The position numbers and the translations under genes are program-made. Shown here one piece after another: positions 33,560 through 48,191 of a stretch of 64,000 nucleotides of DNA; the first letter of the stretch is position 1; each line of letters starts with the position of its first letter. Location of the stretch: positions 18,287,678 to 18,351,677 of the forward strand of contig NC_092579.1 in the NCBI RefSeq assembly GCF_037975245.1. Reading direction: 5' to 3'. The notes under the pieces are model-generated. The model did not search any database. It had not been told where the DNA came from and saw only the letters and a program-made list of their open reading frames with translations. This stretch comes from Apostichopus japonicus. Its lineage: Eukaryota; Echinodermata; Holothuroidea; Aspidochirotida; Stichopodidae.

Positions 33560-36500
33560 ATGGACGATATTGGAAAAATACGATCATCAGGCCTTATAGA
33601 GAAAAGGTCGAAAAAATCATGGCCAGTGATGTTTTGGGTTTTTATGAGGGCTTTGGCTCTGTTCTATCACCGAGCTGTGGTGACAGAGAGGAAATGTCTC
33701 TATTGTCACGTTGATAAAATGACGAGTGCCAGGCATGCAGCGACACGAATGCACGGAATGGACACTCCTCTGGATTTCTACATCTTGGCGTATGAATCCA
33801 GCAGTCCTGCAGCCGAGAGTCGCAGTGATGAGATGAATCATTCCGTGCAGGAACAAGATGGGGAGAGTTGTGACGTATGTCAGACGCTATGGTGGACTTG
33901 CTACCGGGATCCTGTCAAATACACTGAAGGATATCTTGGTATGTTATCAGTTTCTATCAGTTTGGTTTCCCAATAAATGCATTGTGTTATATACGGTTGA
34001 CGTATAAAAATGTCACTTTGAAAGTACGTTAGGTGCAAATAAATAAATAATAAAAAATATATATATATAAAACAATGAGAACACAATTATTTGATGGTTT
34101 TCATGGATTATATTCTTAACCAATTTCATGAACTTACTTTGGCTACTCTTTTGTTACGGGGAGAGGGGGTGGACTATTTTGCCAGACATGCATGGTTTCA
34201 AATCCGTCAGTTTACATAATGTATACCTGTGTCGACGGCAATATCCCTACTGAATGGTCTTACATGCTTACAGTTTGTATTACTGTATGAAAGGCCTCTT
34301 TTTATTTCCAATCTGTATCATCCAGAACATCCTTTCAGTGCATATCGGATTAATGTTGGTTGATGTGATAAAACGTTTAAGAAGTACCTGGTTCTGTTCC
34401 CAGACATGCAGGAAGAGTGTTTTATGTTTCAGAAAGGGACGATGGTTTTAAACGTAGAAGTAAAATATTTCATAATAAGATTAAACTGAGAAGGGGCGGA
34501 TTGGCCTGATGGCTTACCTACTATGTCCGAGACGCAGTCGGGTTTAGTTTCTCCATGCTATTCAATGCCTGCACCGTTTGGATGCGGAGCCTGTCAATAT
34601 CGATTCGCCATTGATAATGAGTGAACTTTCATAATTGAGGGCACGCTGATGATGACCATTCTCATTGCGATCAAAATCTGAATGTGCCAATCATATACTT
34701 AAAATTCGATTTCACATTAAAAAGATCTGATTAAGTTTCTAAGTTTGCTATAGTATAAGTATCATGATTTATCATTTGATTTGCGATACATAATATGCCA
34801 TATTAAAACTTTGCATTATAATTTTTTTTTACAAAATGCTGGTTATTATCGGCCAGGCGGTGTTCACAAATACTTGGTAACAATTGCTGTTAACATAAAG
34901 ATATTATTTATGAACATATTGAAACACAATCTTGTTAATTTAAATTAATACAAATTAAGTAATGGAGGGAACTAATGGTATTGAATCAAAAGATGATTAT
35001 ATGCTAGTAAACAACTACTAGTAGCCTTAATTATCAAGCTTTTGAATACAAAACGTGTCTCACATATGAGATGAGAAATATGTTAAAGACGGGTCAATTG
35101 ATTATGCAGCGTTAATTTTTCTTTTTCTTTTCTTTCGTTTCATTATCATTTTTTTTTTGTGTGTTATATTATAGGGATGAGTAGATGGATTCGAAGGTGG
35201 GATGGCGTTATCTCGATGGGTTGGTTGATTGTTACTATAGCAATTTTCCTTTTTTTATGGCGGAAGCTTCGTTCCACAGTTATTTGGAAAACTAGACCAA
35301 ATCCTGCGTCTTCTTGTCAAACTTTGTATGCTGGTATTATTGTCGACTCATTTCATCTTCGTCCTATGCTCCAAGATCCGTAGTCTCTTCAAGGCCGCCA
35401 CTCCAAGACTTTGTTGGGCAACTACCCTAAATGTAAGATACTTGATCAAGAGAGCTCAGTTCTTGGACATGCCAAGCAGAGGTCAGTATACTGATGATAA
35501 TCCCTTCATTATAGAAAACGGATGAATACATCCTATAGTCATATCGTCATTTCAATTTCACAGTTCCAATAAACCAGTGCCACCTATCAGGCCTTTGCAA
35601 CTGTATTGTTTGTAGATAAATAAATATGACGTACAATCTTTGGCAAGAAACGTGTCACATTTTTACTAACTCTATTGTTATTATCCTAGAAAAGGCCCCC
35701 CCTCCCCCAACTTTACTCTCGGATAACATACCTGCAATTTAGGATATCGAATCTTTGTATTAATTCATGTTTCCTATATACCCTTATGCACATTCCAATA
35801 CTAACTAAAGACAGTTGTTTTGATCGGCAATGGCAATTAACTTGTCTATGCAAATGTGTATTAAAGTTTGTAAGTTTCATTTTCTCGGAATTGATATTCA
35901 TCAAACCAGTTATTCTCTCCGTCTCTTTTCAAGGTTTACCCGGGGCACCGTTTCTTTTGATCTGTGTGGGATGTCCTTTCCTCATAGCACTGTATCGATT
36001 GGTAATATTCCTCTGCATCAGTACCTGTGACGTCAGTGTTTACAGCGTATCACAGTCACTGATCGGTGCCGTCTTCATGGTCAACTGGGGCTTGTTCCTA
36101 TACCTCATCTACTTCGTTAGACATTCTTTCCGATGTCAGTTCAATTTGCTGCTCTCATACATCAAAGATTTCGGGGATGACTTACAGAGATGTAGAGCAA
36201 TGATATTAATGTCGCTGCAGATTTTTCATGTTATTAACAACTCTGTACCCTGTATTTGGCCTTAACTTTCCCCGTGATGGTTATTGCCGTGGTTGCTAAC
36301 CTAACTGTAGATTACGTCATCAATGTGAGTAATTGTCTTGACCAGGAAAGCCAGTTGATTGCGAACCATCTGGCAATTTTATTTTGGTCAGAGATTGGAG
36401 TCGCACTTTTACTATGTTCTATAGCAATGGGTGGACTCAAAGTTCGTTACATCTGGGAAAACTTTGTTGGAAATGTTTTGATTATGAAAACTGACAAATC

Positions 36501-36684
36501 AAGGCTTCTCAGAAAAAAGTTGTTCCAGGAGGCAGAGTATTTGCTCAGGGAATCCAGCCTTCTTTTGACCACTATCGTGTTCTCGGTCACTGGCCTCTAC
36601 ATGGGATTCCATTTTGATAATCAAAATGTTATGATGATGAATAGTTCATGCAATGTAACTTCTGCAAAACTTTCATGTTATTAG
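33560..36684 (+). CDS. Candidate gustatory-receptor-like 7TM protein, three exons, two frame breaks
   Basis: Exons are 33,560-33,938, 35,175-35,481 and 35,934-36,684, about 478 residues. All four splice sites are GT/AG and both junctions are phase 1 with frame kept. The N-terminus is hydrophilic apart from MFWVFMRALALFYHR, which resembles the start of insect-type gustatory receptors and their animal relatives (Grl). Seven hydrophobic spans follow: VISMGWLIVTIAIF, LCMLVLLSTHFIFVLC, FLLICVGCPFLIALY, SLIGAVFMVNWGLFLYLIYF, LTFPVMVIAVVANL, AILFWSEIGVALLLCSIAMG and LLLTTIVFSVTGLYMGF. The frame breaks in exon 2 at a T7 run (35,250-35,256) and in exon 3 between about 36,234 and 36,262. It is a recent pseudogene or has assembly indels. 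Family assignment rests on topology and the N-terminal motif only; the classic TM7 signature was not found. Confidence 0.5.
34493..34590 (+). repeat. Possible tRNA-like SINE fragment in intron 1 of the receptor-like gene
   Basis: GGATTGGCCTGATGGCTTA has an A-box-like TGGCCTGATGG, followed about 35 bp later by GGGTTTAGTTTC, a weak B-box match. No body shared with the other SINEs is seen. Weak call. Confidence 0.25.
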
Positions 36685-37070
36685 TCTAACTTTGATCTGT
36701 TATTCATGATTGTAGCTAGAAATGTCAATGCACTGGTTAGCTCACCGTGCGTATTAAGTATATATTATGGATGAAGAGTGGTTGATTTCGCTCATATATG
36801 CGTTTGAACAGTTACGGAAAGTACACGATGATTTCCAACAAATCAAATGATAATATATCAACCATGAATTATAATTCTGTCATTAATTCCATAAGCTTAC
36901 AATAAGTTATATATGTCTATAAATCTCAGTTTCATATACGTATCTGTAAGTTTAATGATGGTACAAGGAAAACAACCTACGTTTGGATTATGTAGTTGAC
37001 GATTGAAAACATTAGCACAGTCTGTCACATACCATTCTGAGATTTGTATCCCAACCTTTAAGCATCATAA
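36685..37070. other. Downstream flank of receptor-like gene; nothing recognised
   Basis: AT-rich sequence without a clear AATAAA signal close to the stop codon and without reading frames. Confidence 0.5.
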
Positions 37071-38340
37071 AGAAATTTGACGGCTCTTTTTAGGGCCATC
37101 AAATAATCAAGAGAAATTTGACGGCTCATTTTGAGGGCCATCAAATAATCAAGGGAAATTTGACGGCTCTTTTGAGGGCCATCAAGTAATCAAGAGAAAT
37201 TTGACGGCTCTTTTTAAGGGCCATCAAATAATCTACGGAGATTTGATGGCTCTATTTAAGGGCCATCAAATAATCTACAGAAATTTTGACGGCCTTTAAA
37301 AGGCACCGATGAATTCGTTGCTTTAATTCGACGGGCCCTTTTCACTGCCATCCAATACCAGAAAAATTTGTGTGTATAGGTTTTTATATAATCTAGAAAG
37401 ATTTCATGGCCCTTAAATGGAGCCGTTGAATTCGTTGCTTAATTTCAAACGACCCTTTTTAGTGCAATTCAATACCAGAAAGATTTGTTTATATGTTTTG
37501 TCTTAGTCTTGCATGCAACGAATTCAACGGCTCTTTATTTGGGACATCAAATAATCATTAGAAATTGGATGGCCCTCAATAGGAGCTGTTGACATTGTCG
37601 CTTTATTCAACGGTCCCTTTTAGTGCCATCCAATAACAATAACAAGTTTTCTATTTTTTGACATGTCCATCGAGTTTTTTAAATATATCAATTACAAAAC
37701 AGCGAACTTAGATATCAGCAAAGTTTTTCCCTGCCAACATCGTTAATCGGCGAGTAATCAAGGATATTTGCAGAGAATGAGAAAAGTATCCAAGACAAAA
37801 TTCCACATTTAAAATTAATCGCATACATTACCCCAAACCCGCTAGCTCCATCGTACAACTACCATATATACTGTACACAAATCAAGCTTGGTGTTGGATT
37901 ACGTATTGGTCAATGACGTTCGTAGTGTTTAAAGATTCATATTATGGGCGAGGTTAATTGGGATCTTAACGGAAAATATCTTGGAGAAAAACAAAATTGA
38001 AAGTTGCAAATTTTTCGACTTTTATGCCACCATTTGAAGTAAGATTTAAATAGATAAGCTTAGTAGTTATGTATGTCGTTATGGCATATTGGAGTCAGTG
38101 AGGTTGAGAAATATCATAGAAGAGGACGCAAAATGCTGCTCTAAGGGCCATCAATTTTGCTAGAAAATTGATGGGCCTTTAAAAGGAACCGTTGAATTCA
38201 TTGCTTTTATTCGACGGACTCTTTTTAATGCCATCCAATAACAAGAAAGATTTGTTTTTACATGTTTCGTCTTCGTCCAACAAACAACGAATTCAAAGGC
38301 CTTTTTACGGGCCATCAAATAGTTCTCAGAAATTTGACAT
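37071..38340 (-). repeat. Dispersed palindrome units and copy of the 19.5-20.2 kb segment
   Basis: About six palindrome units at 37,075-37,290 in the orientation opposite to the big arrays. Diverged palindromes follow at 37,300-37,640 (GAATTCGTTGCTTTAATTCG between arms). Then 37,705-38,340 repeats 19,480-20,170: TTTTTCCCTGCCAACATCG, TCAAGCTTGGTGTTGGATT, GGTTAATTGGGATC. The two copies flank the 45-bp satellite domain and the receptor-like gene in the same orientation, 18 kb apart. Confidence 0.85.
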
Positions 38341-41300
38341 ATTTATCTATGAATATCTGTGGCTTGTAAAAGTTACATAGTTAACTTATTTATGCATATC
38401 TGTGGCTTACAACACTTACATTATGTATTCATCTATGAGTATTTGTGGCTTACAGTACATATATAACAATCATGATTATCCATAAATATGTAGACCAAAA
38501 TGGCATATTGATCTATAAATATCGGTGGCTTAGCATGATTACGAATAGGATAAATATATGAGTATATGTGGCTTACAAAACTAACAGTTCACCTATTTAT
38601 GGATATGTGGCTTACACCACTTTACATTATGGATTTATCTATGGATATCTGTGACTTATAATACATACGAATCATATGTATCTATGAATATGCATTACCT
38701 AAATAACAGATTAAGCTATCAATATCTGTAGCTTAGAATACTAATATAGTTATACTTAATTATAAATTTATGTGGCTTACACCACTTACATTATGGATTT
38801 ATGTATGGATATCTGTGACTTATCATACATACGAATAATGTTTAACCATGAATATGTATGGCCTAAATAACATATTAAACTATCGATATCTGTGGCTAAG
38901 AATACTAACAAAGTTATACTTACTTATGAATATATGTGGCTTACACCACTTTACATTGTTGATTTATCTATGAATATCTGTGACTTAGAATACATACAAA
39001 ACACATTTATTAATGAAATATGTATGGCAAAAAAAAACAGCTTAATCTATCAATATCTGTGGCCTAGAATATTTACATATATAAACTTACTTTTGAATAT
39101 ATGTGGCTTACACCACTTTACATTTTGGATTAATCTATGAATATTTGTGACTTAGAATACATACGGATCATATTTATCTATGAATATATATGGCCTAAAT
39201 AACAGCTTAATCTATTAATATCTGTGGCTTAGAATACTTACATTAATAAACTTACTTATGATTATCTGTGGCTTACACCGCTTTATATTATGGATTAATC
39301 TATGGATATCTGTGACTTACAATATTTAAATATATAAACTTACTTCTAAATACATGTGGCTTACACCACTTTACATTTTGGATTAATCTATGAATATCTG
39401 TGACTTAGAATACATACGGATCATATTTATCTATGAATATATATGGCCTAAAGAACAGCTTAATCTATCATAACTGTGACTTAGAATACTTACATTAATA
39501 AACTTACTTATGAATATCTGTGGCTTACACCACTTAACATTTTGGATTAATCTATGGATATCTGTGACTTAGAATACAAACGGATCATATTTATTTATGA
39601 ATATGTATGGCGTAGATAACAGCTTAATCTATTCATATCTGTGACTTAGAATACTTACATTAATAAACTTACTTATGATTATCTGTGGCTTACACCACTT
39701 TATATTATGGATTAATCTATGGATATCTGTGACTTAGAATATTTAAATATATGAACTTACTTTTGAATATATGTGGCTTACACCACTTTACATTTTGGAT
39801 TAATCTATGAATATCTATGACTTAGAATACATACGGATCATATTTATCTATGAATATATATGGCCTAAAGAACAGCTTAATCTATCAATATCTGTGGCTT
39901 AGAATACTTACATTAATAAACTTACTTATGAATATATGTGGCTTACACCACTTTACATTTTGGATTAAGCTATGGATATCTGTGACTTAGAATATTTAAA
40001 TATATAAACTTACTTTTAAATATATGTGGCTTACACCACTTTACATTTTGGATTAATCTATGAATATCTGTGACTTAGAATACATACGGATCATATTTAT
40101 CTATGAATATATATGGCCTAAAGAACAGCTTAATCTATCAATACCTGTGGCTTAGAATACTTACATGAATAAACTTACTTATGAATATCTGTGGCTTACA
40201 CCACTTTACATTTTGGATTAATCTATGGATATCTGTGACTTAGAATATTTAAATATATAAACTTACTTTTAAATACATGTGGCTTACACCACTTTACATT
40301 TTGGATTAATCTATGAATATCTGTGACTTAGAATACATACGGATCATATTTATCTATGAATATATGTGGCCTAGATAACAGCTTAATCTATCAATATCTG
40401 TGACTTAGAATACTTACATTAATAAACTTACTTATGATTATCTGTGGCTTACACCGCTTTATATTATGGGTTAATCTATGGATATCTGTGACTTAGAATA
40501 TTTAAATATATAAACTTACTTTTAAATACATGTGGCTTACACCACTTTACATTTTGGATTAATCTATTAATATCTGTGACTTAGAATACATACGGATCAT
40601 ATTTATCTATGAATATATATGGCCTAAAGAACAGCTTAATCTATCATATCTGTGGCTTAGAATACTTACATGAATAAACTTACTTATGAATATCTGTGGC
40701 TTACACCACTTTACATTTTGGATTAATCTATGGATATCTGTGACTTAGAATATTTAAATATATAAACTTACTTTTGAATATATGTGGCTTACACCACTTT
40801 ACATTTGGATTAATCTATGAATATCTATGACTTAGAATACATACGGATCATATTTATCTATGAATATATATGGCCTAAAGAACAGCTTAATCTATCAATA
40901 TCTGTGGCTTAGAATACTTACATGAATAAACTTACTTATGAATATATGTGGCTTACACAACTTTACATTTTGGATTAATCTATCAATATCTGTGGCTTAG
41001 AATACTTACACATATAAACTTACTTTTGAATATATGTGGCTTACACCACTTTACATCATGGATTTATCTATGAATATCTGTGACTTAGAATACATACGGA
41101 TTATATTTATCTATGAATATATATGGCCTAAAGAACAGCTTAATCTATCATATCTGTGGCTTAGAATACTTACATGAATAAACTTACTTATGAATATATG
41201 TGGCTTACACAACTTTACATTTTGGATTAATCTATGGATATCTGTGACTTAGAATATTTAAATATATAAACTTACTTTTGAATATATGTGGCTTACACCA

Positions 41301-44300
41301 CTTTACATTTTGGATTAATCTATGAATATCTATGACTTAGAATACATACGGATCATATTTATCTATGAATATATATGGCCTAAAGAACAGCTTAATCTAT
41401 CATATCTGTGGCTTAGAATACTTACATGAATAAACTTACTTATGAATATCTGTGGCTTACACCACTTTACATTTTGGTTTTAATCTATGGATATCTGTGA
41501 CTTAGAATACAAACGGATCATATTTATTTATGAATATGTATAGCCTAGATAACAGCTTAATCTATTAATATCTTTGACTTAGAATACTTACATTAATAAA
41601 CTTACTTATGGCTGTGTGGCTTACACCACTACTCTGTGGCTTACACCACTTTATATTATGGATTTATCTATGGATATCTGTGACTTAGAATGTTTAAATA
41701 TATAAACTTTCTTTTAAATACATGTGGCTTACACCGCTTTACATTTTGGATTAGTCTATGAATATCTGTGACTTAGAATACATACGGATCATATTTATCT
41801 ATGAATATATATGGCCTAAAGAACAGCTTAATCTATCAATATCTGTGGCTTCGAATACTTACATTAATAAGCTTACCTATGAATATCTGTGGCTTACACC
41901 ACTTTATATTATGGATTCATCTATGGATATCTGTGACTTAGAATACAATACAAATCATATTTATTTATTAAAATGTATGGCCTAAATAACAGCTTAATCT
42001 ATCAATATCTGTGGCTTAGAATACTTACACATATAAACTTACTTTTGAATATATGTGGCTTACACCACTTTACATCATGGATTTATCTATGAATATCTGT
42101 GACTTAGAATACAAACGTATCATATTTATCCATGAATATATATGGCCTAAAGAACAGATTAATCTATCAATATATGTGGCTCAGAATACTTACACATATA
42201 AACTTACTTTTGAATATATGTGGCTTACACCACTTTACATCATGGATTTATCTATGAATATCTGTGACTTAGAATACAATACAAATCATATTTATTTATG
42301 AATATGTATGGTCTAAATAACAGCTTTATCTATAAATATCTGTGGCTTACAATACTAACATAGTTATACTTACTTATGAATATGTATAGCCTAAATAACA
42401 GCTTAATCTGTCAATATCTGTGGCTTAGAATACTTACACATATATACTTACTTACGAATATCTGTGGCTTACACCACTTTACATTATGGATTTATCTATG
42501 AACATCTGTGACTTAGAATACATACAAAAAAAATTTATCTATGAATATGTATGGCCTAAATAACAGCTTAATCTATCAATATCTGTGGCTTAGAATACTT
42601 ACATATATAAACTTACTTTTGAATATATGTGGTTTACACCACTTAACATTATTAATTGATCTATGAATATCTGTGACTTAGAAAACATACAAAACACATT
42701 TATCTATGAATATGTATGGCCTAAATAACAGCTTAATCTATCAATATCTGTGGCTTAGAATACTTACATATATCAACTTACTTTTGATAATATGTGGTTT
42801 ACACCACTTTACATTATGGCTTTATCTATGAATATCTGTGACTTAGAATACATATGAATCATATTTATCTATGAATATGTATGGCCTAAGTAACAGATTA
42901 ATCTATCAATATCTGTGGCTTAGAATACCGACAGGTTTACTTATGAATATATGTGGCTTAAATAACAGCTTAATCTATCGATATCTGTGGCTTAGAATAC
43001 TTACACATATAAATTTACTTTTGAATATATGTGGCTTACACCGCCTTACATTATGGATTTATCTAGGAATATGTGAATTAGAATACATATGAATCATATT
43101 TATTTATGAATATGTATGGCCTAAAGAACAGATTAATCTATCAATATATGTGGCTTAAAATACTAACATAGTTATACTTACTTATGAATATGTTTGGCTT
43201 CCAGCACTTTACATTATGGATTTATCTATGAATGTGACTTAGAATGCATACAAATCATATTTATCTATGAACATGTATGGCCTAAATAACAGCTTAATCT
43301 ATCAATATCTGTGGCATAGAATACATAAATAAACTTACTATGATTATCTGTGGCTGAGACCACTTTACATTATGGATTTATCTATGAATATCTGTGAGTT
43401 AGAATAAATACGGATCATATTTATCTATGAATATATATGGCCTAAAGAACAGCTTAATCTATCAATATCTGTGGCTTAGAATACTAACATAGTTATACTT
43501 ACTTATGAATATGAAGTTTGGCCTAAATAACAGCCTAATCTATCAACATCTGTGGCTTAGAATACTTACACATATAAACTTACTTTTGAATATATGTGGC
43601 TAACACCACTTGACATTTTGGATTAAGCTATGGATATCTGTGACTTAGAATATTTAAATATATAAACTTACTTTTGAATATATGTGGCTTACACCACTTT
43701 ACATTTTGGATTTATCTAGGAATATGTGAATTAGAATACATATGAATCATATTTATTTATAAATATGTATGGCCTAAAGAACAGATTAATCTATCAATAT
43801 ATGTGGCTTAAAATACTAACATAGTTATACTTACTTATGAATATGTTTGGCTTCCAGCACTTTACATTATGGATTTATCTATGAATGTGACTTAGAATGC
43901 ATACAAATCATATTTATCTATGAACATGAATGGCCTAAATAACAGATTAATCTATCAATATCTGTGGCTTAGAATACTTACAGTTTTACTTATGAATATA
44001 TGTGGCTTAAATAACAGCTTAATCTATCGATATCTGTGGCTTAGAATACTTACACATATAAACTTACTTTTGAATATATGTGGCTTACACCGCCTTACAT
44101 TATGGATTTATCTAGGAATATGTGAATTAGAATACATATGAATCATATTTATTTATGAATATATATGGTCTAAAGAACAGATTAATCTATCAATATATGT
44201 GGCTTAAAATACTAACATAGTTATACTTACTTATGAATATGTTTGGCTTCCAGCACTTTACATTATGGATTTATCTATGAATGTGACTTAGAATGCATAC

Positions 44301-44985
44301 AAATCATATTTATCTATGAACATGTATGGCCTAAATAACAGCTTAATCTATCGATATCTGTGGCATAGAATACATAAATAAACTTACTATGATTATCTGT
44401 GGCTGAGACCACTTTACATTATGGATTTATCTATGAATATCTGTGAGTTAGAATAAATACGGATCATATTTATCTATGAATATATATGGCCTAAAGAACA
44501 AATTAATCTATCAATATCTGTGGCTTAGAATACTAACTTAGTTATACTTACTTATGAATATGTTGGCCTAAATAACAGCTTAATCTATCAATATCTGTGG
44601 CTTAGAATACTTACACATACAAACTTACTTTTGAATATATGCGGCTTACACCACTTTACATTATTAATTGATCTATGAATATCTGTGACTTAGAATACAT
44701 ACAAAACACATTTATCTATGAATATGTATGGCCTAAATACCAGCTTAATCTATTAATATCTGTGGCTTAGGATACATACGGATCATATGTATCTATGAAT
44801 ATATATGGCATAAAGAACAGATTAATCTATCAATATATGTGTCTTAGAATACTAACATGGTTATACTTACTTATGAATATGTTTGGCTTCCAGCACTTTA
44901 CATATTTTTTATCTATAAATATAGCGTACAAGATCCACATTTCAGATGTAACAATGAATATCTGTAACCTACAGTACTAACATAT
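38341..44985 (+). repeat. 42-bp-submonomer satellite, subfamily I
   Basis: About 6.6 kb built from related submonomers of about 36-43 bp around a core TATGAATATCTGTGGCTTA. Four types recur: one with GACTTAGAATACATACG, one with GTATGGCCTAAATAACAGC, one with TCTATCAATATCTGTGG and one with GGCTTACACCACTTTACAT. They form higher-order units of about 167 bp (clear near 42,480-42,840) and about 250 bp (39,100-41,400). A ~1-kb block near 42,880-43,440 recurs near 43,920-44,480. Short frames are by-products of the repeat. Confidence 0.92.
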
Positions 44986-46430
44986 AGCATATCGCATATG
45001 TATCTATGATTATATGTGGCCTACAACAATAACATTACAGATGTATATATGTATATATGTGGCCTACATTACTAACATAAGAGCTATATCTATGAATATC
45101 TGTTGCCTACAACACTAACATAAGAGCTATATCTATGAATATCTGTGGCCTACAACACTAACATAACATAAGTCTATATGAATGTCTGTTGCCTACAACA
45201 TTAACATATAATAGATATATCTATGAATATCTGTAGCCTACAACACTAACATAACATATGTATCTAAAAATATATGTGGCCTACAACACTTGCATAACAG
45301 ATGTATCTATGAATATCTGTGGCCTACAACACTAACATAACATATGGATCTAAAAAATATATGTGGCCTACAACACTAACATAACAGGTATATCTATGAA
45401 TATCTGTGGCCTACAACACTAATATAACATAAGTCTATATGAGTGTCTGTGGCCTACAATATTAACATATAATAGATATATCTATGAATATCTGTGGCCT
45501 ACAACATTAACATAATAGATGAATCTTAAAATATATGTAGCCTACAACACTAACATAACAGATGTATCTAAAAATATATGTGGCCTACAACACTTGCATA
45601 ACAGATGTATCTATGAATATCTATGGCCTACAGCACTAACATAACATATGTATCTAAAAAATATATGTGGCCTACAACACTTGCATAACAGATGTATCTA
45701 TGAATATCTGTGGCCTACAGCACTAACATTACCTGTATCTCTATGAATATCTGTGGCCTACAACACTAACATGTCATATGTATCTAAAAAATATATGTGG
45801 CATACAACACTTGCATAACAGATGTATCTAAAAATATATGTGGCCTACAACACTTGCATAACATATATATCTATGAATATCTGTGGCCTACAACACTAAC
45901 ATAACATATGTATCTAAAAATATATGTGGCCTACAACACTTGCATAACAGATATATCTATGAATATCTGTGGCCTACAACACTAACATTACCTGTATCTC
46001 TATGAATATCTGTGGCCTACAACACTAACATAACATATGTATCTAAAAAATATATGTGGTCTACAACACTTGCATAACAGATGTATCTATGAATATCTGT
46101 GGCCTACAGCACTAACATTACCTGTATCTCTATGAATATCTGTGGCCTACAACACTAACATGTCATATGTATCTAAAAAATATATGTGGCCTACAACACT
46201 TGCATAACAGATGTATCTAAAAATATATGTGGCCTACAACACTTGCATAACATATATATCTATGAATATCTGTGGCCTACAACACTAACATAACATATCT
46301 ATCTAAAAATATTTGTGGCCTACAACACTTGCATAACAGATGTATCTATGAATATCTGTGGCCTACAACACTAACATAACATATGTATATATATGAATAT
46401 CTGTGGCCTACAACATACATCGTAGATCTA
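44986..46430 (+). repeat. 42-bp-submonomer satellite, subfamily II
   Basis: At about 45,000 the array switches to a version whose core ends GGCCTACAACACTAACATAAC. It is arranged mainly as ~85-bp dimers that alternate TATGAATATCTGTGGCC with CTAAAAATATATGTGGCC. The switch is sharp, so the two subfamilies have been homogenised separately. The array dissolves into unique sequence after CTACAACAATAG. Confidence 0.92.
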
Positions 46431-48191
46431 TGAATATATGTACTACAACAATAGAACATTAATAGGCCTACTTTTTTTACATAAATACAAAGAATTTGTG
46501 ACAAGCATAAAACATGTTGTGATAATCAGTTAACTTAACTGTATATTGACATAGTAAGTTGAACTTGACACGGCTTTATTTCCAGAATGCGTTGTAGCTA
46601 GTGTAACGGGTTTCAGAAATGCATCGGTACTTCTCTTTTGCGATACCGTCAATACCGCATCGAGAATGGAATCGACATCGGCAGGTATGGAACTGCCGTT
46701 CGGTATTGCGTTTGTACTTATAAATACACTGACTGTATTATCCCTTTCGTGGGCTTACGTTGGCAATTGTTTTGCATTTGATGCACAAGTGCAAAAGTTA
46801 TATCTAAGCCATACCTTTTCAGGAAGGGAAGATAAGGTGTAGTGGAATGCCATTAAGCATTATGTACCGTTTCGCTGAAAACTAGGTCTTTTAATGTATT
46901 AGATGTTTCAACAACAAAAAAATCTTTACTGAACTTAAAATGTTACGTAATGTCATAGTAGCGCCTTCAGGCACATGATAATGTTCCCCAAAAACAAATT
47001 CTTTACAAACGTGCCCTTGCAGTAAAACAACAAATTTGAAAAGTGGTGTACAGCAAAACCCTAAATTTGTTCCTTTCGCCATTAGCGATAAAGATACAAG
47101 TGATCAGCTACGAGGCAAACTAAAAAATAAATACTTTCGTGACGGTTTTCAAATTTCAATAGCGTGGAGAGATTGAAATCAAAGTGTAGATGCATCCGCT
47201 AAATATTTGTTCACTCTTAAAGGGTGCGAAGACTCGCGCACAAAGAAACGTCTCATGCCGGTAATCTGACCTAGTTTTGAATGAGGTGTAACAGAAGTGT
47301 TAGAAACCACCATCGATCCCAGAAAATACACACACAGCTTGCCACCGTCGGTAATTGGACACTAGTGTACAGTCAATACATACAGCTACTGTACCCACAA
47401 CACAGTGTACATAGCAGCGATGGACATCTCAGGTCTATATTAAGATAATAAGGTATTACGTTTCATTACTGTCTGCATTTTGTATCGACAAGAAGAAAAC
47501 TTCACTTGCAAGCAACTTGGGCGAGTCTTCAATGCCTTTAAAGGAGAACGAAATGTCAGATGTCTTACAATCGCTGGTTTAAGTTGATCCACTTATCCGC
47601 GAGATAAGTTATGGGGATTTGTAATGGGAATGAAAAATAAGTAAATAAAGCAATTTTTGCATTGATTAAATATGTTTCATTTCACATTTGTAATTAGTCA
47701 TATGCTTAAAAAATTGTTTAAAAATTTGTTTACATAAGTCAGAGTTTTAAACACACTTTTTCATCTATAGAACAAATGGTTAATCTTGCCCATACGTAGT
47801 TAGTTGGACAAATAATTATTTATAATTACGGTGGGATTTGTAATACATTAAGCTTTGTTTGGTATCTGTTTAATTTGGTCTCAAATGCGGTCTCAATGTA
47901 CGTAATTAAATTGTTTGAGTGCGACTTCTCCCAGTGTTAGTAAGACGATCTGGAACATTTAGTATAGGAAAAGTGTACTCACGGTTTTTCTTCCTCATCT
48001 GTTCCCTTCCTTCCCCCTCGGTCCCCTTACTGTCCCTACCTACTTACCACGGACCAGCGAAGTAAAAGACCAGACGATCACCACGATTGACAGATAGAAT
48101 CCGACACAACTTAGATTGGAAATAAAGATATCCCTTGTAAATATCCAGGGCAAGGGAATTCAAAATGGCACCGTTTGATTGTTTGTGTTCG
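46431..48191. other. No gene seen
   Basis: Unique AT-rich sequence. A 63-codon minus-strand frame at 46,891-47,082 has no recognisable motif. An inverted CGATACCGTC/TACCGCATCG-like stretch lies near 46,640-46,660. Confidence 0.5.

Noticed and set aside
35241-35275. An alternative exon start after TTACTATAG to avoid the frame break in the receptor-like gene
   Set aside because: It would remove the first membrane span, which reads well in the upstream frame. A one-base change in the T7 run explains both halves better.
38892-44980. Frames such as MNICDLEYI and LLMNICGLHRLTLWI in the 42-bp satellite
   Set aside because: Low-complexity translations of the repeat that are interrupted every one or two higher-order units.
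46891-47082. 63-codon minus-strand ORF as a gene
   Set aside because: No recognisable motif, no exon-like neighbours, and a length expected by chance.
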